A stretch of 6,433 nucleotides of DNA from NCBI GenBank assembly GCA_937894955.1, contig CALAXO010000192.1:1-6433 (forward strand), given 5' to 3'. Position numbers and translations under genes: made by a program. Within the stretch, counting starts at the first letter, position 1, and every line of letters begins with the position of its first letter. The stretch comes from an uncultured Clostridia bacterium. GTDB taxonomy: Bacteria > Bacillota > Clostridia > Christensenellales > CAG-138. Below are positions 5,336 to 6,433 of this stretch, one piece after another. The notes under the pieces were generated by a model, which was not told the DNA's origin, did not search any database, and saw only the letters and a program-made list of their open reading frames with translations.

Positions 5336-5630
5336 ATTCACTTAATCGGTGCGCGGTTCCGGCGGCGGGACTGCGTACCGCATCGTTCCTTTCGGATTTC
5401 CGCAGGCTGCCGAGCCCCGTCCGAAATGTGCGAAAGCCATGAACCGCCGCAGCAAACTTCGGATTTTATCGGGCAGAGCAGCATATTATGACGGCGTCTT
5501 TCCCGTCCGCCCGTGTGAAAACAAATTTAAAAACAAATAACGAAAGGATATGCCGCACAAACAGGCGCGGCAGCACTGCGGCACACCGTGCGGACAGCAC
5601 CGGGTGCGCAGATGCTTCAAGGTAAAACAC
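5336..5630 (+). other. yidC-jag intergenic region with competing stems
   Basis: About 295 nt with no convincing gene and no clear promoter. TTTCGGA (5390-5396) pairs with TCCGAAA (5420-5426). The same right arm can instead pair with TTCGGA (5459-5464), which is directly followed by TTTTAT, so two mutually exclusive stems exist, the second slightly terminator-like. GACGG (5490-5494) can pair with CCGTC (about 5503-5507). Nearer jag, CCGCAC (5553-5558) pairs with GTGCGG (5588-5593) around an inner GCAG/CTGC stem. The loops are long and none of these is proven by the sequence alone. Confidence 0.4.
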
Positions 5631-6433
5631 ATGCGTTCAATCCAAGCAACGGGAAAATCCGTTGATGCAGCCATCTTCAGCGGTCTTCAGCAGCTCGGCC
5701 TGTCAATTGACGAGGTCACAATAAATGTTATTCAACACGGCACAAAAGGTCTTCTCGGCATCGGTGCAAAACCCGCAATCGTTGAGTTGACGGAAAAGCC
5801 CGCCGAGGATGTCGTTGTTCCCGACTTCACGGCGGAACTTGCCCGCGAACGCCGCGAACGCACCGAAAGACGCGGAAACCGCGACAATCGCAGAGGACGT
5901 GACAGCCGCGAGAATCGAGAGCATCGCGACAAACGCCGCATAGAAGACAGGGAAACCGTGACAGCAATTGCAGAGGGCGTGGAAGAAACGCGAAAAGAGA
6001 TTATCGAACCCGAAACTCCCGAAACAGATATGCCTGTTATGACCGAAACTGTCGCAGCGGAAGCGTATGAGGGAAATACAAAGTACGATATTCCCGAAAC
6101 CGTGAACAGGGCGGAAGACGAGTGCAGAGCCAAACCCGAAAGGAACGAAAAATACGAAAGAAACAATCGTGCGAACCGTGACAGCCGCGGCAATCGCAGC
6201 CGTCCGCAAAGACAGAGCCGCGAGGAAGAACCCGTGCCCGAAGTTGTAAAAGAACCTTCCGTGAATTACACCGAGGAGGCCGCCGAGGGCGAACCTGCAG
6301 CTCAATTTGTGACAGAGCTAATTGAAAAAATGGGCATAGGCGGAAAGGTGCTTGCGGCAAGGGAAGAGGATGCGATAAGGCTGCGTATCGACAGCGACAC
6401 AATGGGCGTTCTTATCGGTCACCGCGGTGAGAC
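5631..6433 (+). CDS. jag: Jag/KhpB (EloR) RNA-binding protein, 3' end missing
   Basis: An RNA-binding protein that, in streptococci, works with KhpA in control of cell elongation; it commonly follows yidC. 267 codons are visible and the frame runs off the right edge. The N-terminal Jag_N domain (about 1-54) has SIQATGKSVDAAIFSGLQQL and the loop GTKGLLGIG (37-45). A long hydrophilic linker (about 55-220) is rich in Arg, Glu and Asn with repeated NRD/DSR units. The KH-II domain begins near residue 223 (AAQFVTELIEKMGI), and its GHRG loop (263-266) is the last thing seen. The R3H domain expected at the C-terminus lies outside. ATG 5631 has AAGG (5619-5622) 8 nt upstream and matches the normal Jag N-terminus. 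An in-frame ATG at 5550 would add 27 residues without domain support; GAAAGGA lies only 1 nt before it. Confidence 0.93.
   Translation, partial: MRSIQATGKSVDAAIFSGLQQLGLSIDEVTINVIQHGTKGLLGIGAKPAIVELTEKPAEDVVVPDFTAELARERRERTERRGNRDNRRGRDSRENREHRDKRRIEDRETVTAIAEGVEETRKEIIEPETPETDMPVMTETVAAEAYEGNTKYDIPETVNRAEDECRAKPERNEKYERNNRANRDSRGNRSRPQRQSREEEPVPEVVKEPSVNYTEEAAEGEPAAQFVTELIEKMGIGGKVLAAREEDAIRLRIDSDTMGVLIGHRGE

Noticed and set aside
5484..5489. TATTAT as a possible -10 box for jag
   Set aside because: No acceptable -35 hexamer at 16-18 nt upstream.
5349..5540. 63-codon + strand frame between yidC and jag
   Set aside because: GTG start without a ribosome site, biased composition, no known motif.
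5703..6305. 200-codon - strand frame
   Set aside because: Antisense to the low-complexity Arg/Glu-rich jag linker, which yields long stop-free shadows.

Overview
The window looks like chromosomal DNA of a Gram-positive Clostridia bacterium, probably of the gut Oscillospirales/Ruminococcaceae type. The evidence is the gene order rpmH-rnpA-yidD-yidC-jag, the Firmicutes-style YidC (no large periplasmic domain), Jag with an N-terminal Jag_N domain, AGGAG-type ribosome sites and intermediate base composition. The taxon is inferred; no rRNA or other definitive marker is present. No mobile element, CRISPR array or tRNA was seen.

Left part (1-1000): the 3' end of an uncharacterised conserved protein abuts a GNAT acetyltransferase gene on the + strand. 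They meet argF (ornithine carbamoyltransferase, - strand) tail to tail across a hairpin that has T-tracts on both sides and can stop transcription from both directions.

Centre (1072-2703): argF has a good extended -10 promoter and a short leader that can fold, just upstream of a strong ribosome site. It is divergent from rpmH, which has a near-consensus sigma-A promoter (TTGACA-18-TATAAT), an A-rich upstream tract with a small dyad, and a leader of about 134 nt with several hairpins.

Right part (2569-6433): rpmH (ribosomal protein L34), rnpA (RNase P protein), yidD (membrane insertion factor), yidC (membrane insertase) and jag/khpB (RNA-binding protein; cut off by the window end) run in one direction. 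rnpA/yidD and yidD/yidC overlap, which indicates translational coupling. These genes serve translation, tRNA 5' maturation, and insertion of membrane proteins.

The least ordinary parts are two intergenic stretches inside this normally compact operon. About 700 nt separate rpmH from rnpA and contain two long imperfect hairpins. About 295 nt separate yidC from jag and contain competing stems. Two further oddities are argF lying where dnaA/oriC is often found, and a long basic tail on YidD that overlaps a candidate small ORF coupled to yidC. I did not find a clearly new multi-gene system; the candidates are RNA-level features.
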